Source of the DNA: ChocPot-Mid sp043804925 | GTDB lineage: Bacteria; Bacteroidota; Ignavibacteria; Kapaibacteriales; UBA2268 | Direction of reading: 5' to 3' | Assembly: GCA_043804925.1 (NCBI GenBank) | Contig: JAZDIP010000086.1 | Coordinates: 1 to 64,000, forward strand | DNA: 64,000 bases | Shown: positions 60,270-64,000 of the stretch, piece by piece | Numbering within the stretch: the first letter of the stretch is position 1 | How the letters are laid out: every line of letters starts with the position of its first letter | The notes under the pieces: generated by a model | Seen by the model: only the letters and a program-made list of their open reading frames with translations | Databases searched by the model: none | What the model was told of the DNA's origin: nothing | Made by a program: the position numbers and the translations under genes

Positions 60270-62450
60270 CTAACGTGACTTATTTATTTCGATATATTTC
60301 GGATGATTCCAAACAGGTCGAAAATCTTCATCTATTTTTGAATAGCTTATCCAGTTTTTGTTTTTTTCTGTTGTTTTCTTATAACAGTCCAAACCAACAT
60401 CTATACTTCCAAGTTTAATCAAGTAGACACTAATATTATACAACATAACATCATTATCAATGACCTTTTCAATAAAATTTTCATAATCATTTAAGAACTT
60501 ATTAAGAATTTCCTTACCTTTTTTTTGTTCATTTCTCTCAAAATATATTTCAACCATGTGAAGTGTTGCTAAATATCTATAATTCGAATCTATTTTTGTT
60601 GCTAAATCAAACATTTCATTTGCTCTTTGCATTGAGTCAAGTTTTGAGTAAACTTGACCAATTAAAAAATAAGCTTCAGCATCGTGAGGTTTTAAAATTA
60701 ATATATTATTGCAATCATTCAATGCATTTATATAGTCCTTCTTCTTATTGTAAGCCCATATCAAATATTTAAATATGGTAGTATCATACGGTCTTTTTGA
60801 GACAGACTTTTTCAAATCATAAATACCACTATCAAATTCCCCTTTTTTTACAAATTGTAATCCCCTGTTTGCGTATGCAGACCATAAATTTTTTTTCATT
60901 TCAATAGCTTTTGAAGAATAATAAATAGCCGAATCAATATTACCAAGTTTATTATGGATCAAACCTATATTATTATAGGCATTATACTCTTTCGTTGGAT
61001 TTAAATAAACTGATTCATAGAAATATTTAAATGCTGAATCAAAGTTATTTATTTCCATAAAGATTTGCCCAATATTATTCTTAACTCTTGATTCTTGTTC
61101 CAAGGAATTCGTTTTTGAATAACACTGAAAAGCGTGTGTAAAATTTATAATCGCTCTTTCAAATGATTGAATATCATAAAAAAAATTACCTAATTCACTA
61201 TAGTAGTAGCATTCGCTATAGTTTCTACTAGTCATGTGTTTCACTAAATAATGCTCGGCTGAATCAAATTTTTTTAATCCCTTGTAAGTTTTAAAAGTAT
61301 TTTCCAAAATATCCTCATAATCAGGATTAAGTTCATATACTTTTTTATAACAAATAAGTGCTGAATCATAAAGTCTATTTTTCAATTTGCTATTGCCGTC
61401 AAAATAATTTTTCAGAATTAATTCGTGTATCCGTATTAGTTCATTAGCTTTCATTCTATCGGCATTAGCAAGGTTAATAGACTTAAGCTCCTCATATAAT
61501 TTTGCTCGTTTTTGATAATTATGTACATTTTTTGGATTTTCTTCAATTGATTTATTAAATTCATCCAAACATTTTCTGTATATTTTATTTTTATCTGTAC
61601 TATCTAAACTTTTAGCATAATTATTATTATTTTCAATTTTGTCGAAAATCGCTAAATAAACCCATATATGAGTTGAATCGTATTTAATGATATTCATTAA
61701 ATCATGTAAAGCCAAACTATCTTCTCCACACTCCTCAAATATTTTTGATCTTCTATTAAAAGCATAAACTCTATCGCTACTATCTGAAAGTGCTTGATTG
61801 TAGTTTTGTTCAGCTTTATTTAGCTCTCCTATTTTTTTATAAAGAATTCCTCTCTTAATATGTAAAAATGGATCATCTTGTGATGTTTCAATTATATTGT
61901 CCATTAAAGGTATAGCTTCAATATATTTTCCTTGTTGTTCAAAAATGTGAACGAGAAATTTTTGAGCATTGATATCATTTTTATCTATGTCTAAGATTTT
62001 ATTCAGTTTCTCAATTGCTAAATCAGCCTTATTTAAATCATAGTATATTATTGCTTTAAACATTATTGATGGAATAAATTTGTTATTTACTGAATCAGAG
62101 AGTCTTAGATATTCTAAAGCTTTGTTAGTGTCATTTTCCTCATATTTTTTATTAGCAAAATTTAAATATATCAATTCTTTTTTTGTTTGAAGGATGTCTG
62201 ATAATATGTGAAAAACTGAATCTTCGTTTTTATAATCAAAATTTCTTTTTTTTAATTCTTCTTCTAATGAATCTATATTTATATCACCGTTACTATATTT
62301 TTTTATGTCAAGATCATACATTCCATATATGTCGTAAAAACTAGGTAAAAATCTTGGTGCGGGATATTCTTTGGGTATTAAAATACAAAAAATGAAATTC
62401 TGACAGGTTATGAAAATAATTGAGCAAAATATGATAAATCTAAATTTCAT
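60270..62450 (-). CDS. TPR-repeat protein with N-terminal hydrophobic segment
   Basis: 726 residues. A hydrophobic N-terminus (about 1-24) acts as signal peptide or anchor; no good lipobox. From about 85 onwards the protein is almost entirely tetratricopeptide repeats, roughly 13-14 units such as AIEKLNKILDIDKNDINAQ, AEQNYNQALSDSSDRVYAFN, AIYYSSKAIEMKKNLWSAYANRG and AYFLIGQVYSKLDSMQRANEMF. A periplasmic or membrane-bound scaffold is likely. Transcribed alone, convergent with the YfhO gene; the 235 bp between them hold nothing recognisable. Confidence 0.78.
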   Translation of the reverse strand: MKFRFIIFCSIIFITCQNFIFCILIPKEYPAPRFLPSFYDIYGMYDLDIKKYSNGDINIDSLEEELKKRNFDYKNEDSVFHILSDILQTKKELIYLNFANKKYEENDTNKALEYLRLSDSVNNKFIPSIMFKAIIYYDLNKADLAIEKLNKILDIDKNDINAQKFLVHIFEQQGKYIEAIPLMDNIIETSQDDPFLHIKRGILYKKIGELNKAEQNYNQALSDSSDRVYAFNRRSKIFEECGEDSLALHDLMNIIKYDSTHIWVYLAIFDKIENNNNYAKSLDSTDKNKIYRKCLDEFNKSIEENPKNVHNYQKRAKLYEELKSINLANADRMKANELIRIHELILKNYFDGNSKLKNRLYDSALICYKKVYELNPDYEDILENTFKTYKGLKKFDSAEHYLVKHMTSRNYSECYYYSELGNFFYDIQSFERAIINFTHAFQCYSKTNSLEQESRVKNNIGQIFMEINNFDSAFKYFYESVYLNPTKEYNAYNNIGLIHNKLGNIDSAIYYSSKAIEMKKNLWSAYANRGLQFVKKGEFDSGIYDLKKSVSKRPYDTTIFKYLIWAYNKKKDYINALNDCNNILILKPHDAEAYFLIGQVYSKLDSMQRANEMFDLATKIDSNYRYLATLHMVEIYFERNEQKKGKEILNKFLNDYENFIEKVIDNDVMLYNISVYLIKLGSIDVGLDCYKKTTEKNKNWISYSKIDEDFRPVWNHPKYIEINKSR

Positions 62451-62685
62451 ATAAAATATTTCTATTTTTTAAATAAACTAATCAATATTTTTAAAAATAA
62501 GAAAATGCGGTTTATTAACCAAGAAATAATTAATTCAGTCTGAATATTGTAAATTGGCTGTTTCAAAAACACTGGAAACTTCTTATATTAACATCAAATC
62601 ATTTTTTTCTTTTGCCGATATTTATTAAGTTGAAAAATTATAGCAATTAGAATATTAAATAATATATAAATTATAAGGATAAATT

Positions 62686-63975
62686 ATGAAATACTTGCCA
62701 ATAGATAAAAATCTCTTTATCGAGAATCGTAAACGATTTGTGAAACAAATGAAACCAAATACAATAGCTGTTTTTACTTCCAATGATGACTATCCCCGCA
62801 ATGGTGACCAATTTTTCCAGTTCAGACAAAACTCCGATATCTTTTATCTGACGGGATTAGACCAGGCAAAAACAATCTTGATTTTATATCCGGATTCTAA
62901 CAGAAACGAATTCAAGGAAATAGTTTTCACCGAAGAAACAAGTGAACTGATTGCAATCTGGTATGGTCATAAATATACTAAGGAAGAAGCAACAAAAATT
63001 TCAGGTATTGAAAATGTTCAATGGACTTCCGAATTCAACAAAGTTCTTGCTGACTTAATGGCAAACTGCGATGGTATTTATTTGAATTCAAATGAAAATA
63101 TTCGATTTTCAACTGATGTTCAGTATTCGGATATGAGATTTATTCAGGAAATGAGAGCAAAATTTCCTCTGCATGAATATTATCGTTCTGCACCAATCAT
63201 GCGTGCATTAAGAACAATCAAGTCAAAAGTAGAAGTTGATTTGATTAAAACAGCATGTAATATAACAGGTGTTGCATTTGAAAGAGTTCTGAAATTTGTC
63301 AAACCGGGAGTAATGGAATACGAAGTCGAAGCTGAGATTGTTCATGAATTTACACGTAACCGTGCCAATGGGCATGCCTATTACCCGATTATAGCTTCCG
63401 GTGCAAGTGCATGTGTGCTTCATTATATAGAGAATAATAAAGAGTGTAAAGACGGTGATTTGATGCTTCTCGATTTCGGTGCTGAGTATGCAAATTATGC
63501 AGGTGATTTGAGCAGGACAATTCCTGTTAACGGGAAGTTTAGTCAAAGACAAAAAGATTGCTACAATGCAGTTTTAAATGTTATGAAGCAGGCACAAAAT
63601 ATGCTCGTGGTAGGGACAACAATTGACCAATACCACGAAAAAGTTTGCAAATTAATGGAGCAGGAATTAATTGGGTTAGGACTTTTCACCGAAGAAGACG
63701 TGAAAAAACAAGACCCGAAAAAACCATTATTCTTCAAGTATTATATGCACGGCACTTCTCATTTTATGGGACTGGATGTCCATGATGTTGGCTTCAAGCA
63801 GGAACCATTGCAGGCAGGTATGGTCTTTTCTTGTGAACCGGGAATTTATATATTAGATGAAGGTATTGGTATAAGAATTGAAAATGACATATTAGTTACA
63901 GAGAACGGTCCTGTTGACCTTATGGCAAATATACCGAGAGAAGTTGACGAGATTGAAGAAATAATGGGGTCATAA
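62686..63975 (+). CDS. pepP: Xaa-Pro aminopeptidase (M24B)
   Basis: 429 residues. N-terminal AMP-N/creatinase-like domain (about 8-140), then the pita-bread fold with all five dimetal ligands: Asp263 (LLDFGAE), Asp274 (YAGDLSR), His359 (HGTSHFMGLDVHDVG), Glu384 (FSCEPGIYI) and Glu399 (RIENDI). Removes an N-terminal residue preceding proline. AAGGAT precedes the ATG. The gene ends 25 bp before the window does. Confidence 0.95.
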   Translation: MKYLPIDKNLFIENRKRFVKQMKPNTIAVFTSNDDYPRNGDQFFQFRQNSDIFYLTGLDQAKTILILYPDSNRNEFKEIVFTEETSELIAIWYGHKYTKEEATKISGIENVQWTSEFNKVLADLMANCDGIYLNSNENIRFSTDVQYSDMRFIQEMRAKFPLHEYYRSAPIMRALRTIKSKVEVDLIKTACNITGVAFERVLKFVKPGVMEYEVEAEIVHEFTRNRANGHAYYPIIASGASACVLHYIENNKECKDGDLMLLDFGAEYANYAGDLSRTIPVNGKFSQRQKDCYNAVLNVMKQAQNMLVVGTTIDQYHEKVCKLMEQELIGLGLFTEEDVKKQDPKKPLFFKYYMHGTSHFMGLDVHDVGFKQEPLQAGMVFSCEPGIYILDEGIGIRIENDILVTENGPVDLMANIPREVDEIEEIMGS

Positions 63976-63983
63976 GCAGAATG

Positions 63984-64000
63984 AAAAATGTAAAATGTAG
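63984..64000. repeat. Start of a heptamer repeat (AAATGTA) at the window edge
   Basis: AAAATGTAAAATGTAG: two copies of AAATGTA directly after pepP, cut by the window end. Fits the pattern of heptamer repeats behind stop codons. Confidence 0.5.

Overview
The window is 64 kb of a low-GC, AT-rich bacterial chromosome. At least five secreted proteins end in a type IX secretion (T9SS) C-terminal sorting domain. Several candidate promoters fit the Bacteroidota form TAnnTTTG, and the FtsY, Rho, Rel, HslUV and GroE proteins look like that phylum. Unlike typical Bacteroidia, many genes have clear Shine-Dalgarno sequences (AAGGAGG or GGAGA), and groES carries a CIRCE operator. I infer a Chlorobiota/Ignavibacteria/Kapabacteria-type relative of the Bacteroidota. 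No tRNA, rRNA, CRISPR array, prophage or insertion-sequence transposase was recognised.

Layout. 0-5 kb: a rubrerythrin-type protein, a lipoprotein with an FGE-sulfatase fold, an AmpG-like transporter and a GT39-like membrane glycosyltransferase. 4.9-12.5 kb: secreted proteins, namely a DxDGDG-rich T9SS protein paired with a Spy/CpxP-like protein, and on the minus strand an Omp28-like T9SS protein, a beta-propeller T9SS protein and a tail-fibre-like protein. 12.7-19.9 kb: a NarL-type response regulator and an 1862-residue kinase (PocR, ten PAS, GAF, HisKA_3, HATPase), separated by a frameshifted S23/four-helix-bundle cassette. A second, more decayed cassette lies on the other side of the regulator, and both are bounded by 7-bp TTAATTG repeats. 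20-26 kb: SppA, a BrnT/BrnA toxin-antitoxin pair between duplicated terminators, an orphan sorting-domain fragment and a large Fn3-like T9SS protein. 26-28.3 kb: groES-groEL. 28.9-33 kb: an OmpA-family protein, a single-domain receiver and a CHASE-PAS sensor whose kinase part has lost its phospho-acceptor histidine. 33-42 kb: a thioredoxin-like lipid-envelope or periplasmic protein, PriA, a T9SS protein, HicB/HicA, FtsY, RadA and Obg. 42-49 kb (minus strand): an M28-family protein with a broken metal site, a Rel protein with a degenerate hydrolase domain, a TPR protein, a Bax-inhibitor-1 homologue and a polyprenyl synthase. 49-64 kb: UDP-glucose dehydrogenase, a membrane protein with a poly-T start problem, HslVU, tryptophanase, Rho, a YfhO-like membrane protein, a TPR protein and Xaa-Pro aminopeptidase.

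Together this is mostly core housekeeping DNA (protein quality control, translocation, repair, stringent response) mixed with envelope and secreted proteins. The most unusual parts are the twin S23 cassettes in a two-component locus, the recurring roughly 7-bp-period tandem repeats between transcription units, three proteins whose catalytic residues are lost (sensor kinase, M28 peptidase, Rel hydrolase), and a likely homopolymer-dependent start at 50.9 kb.
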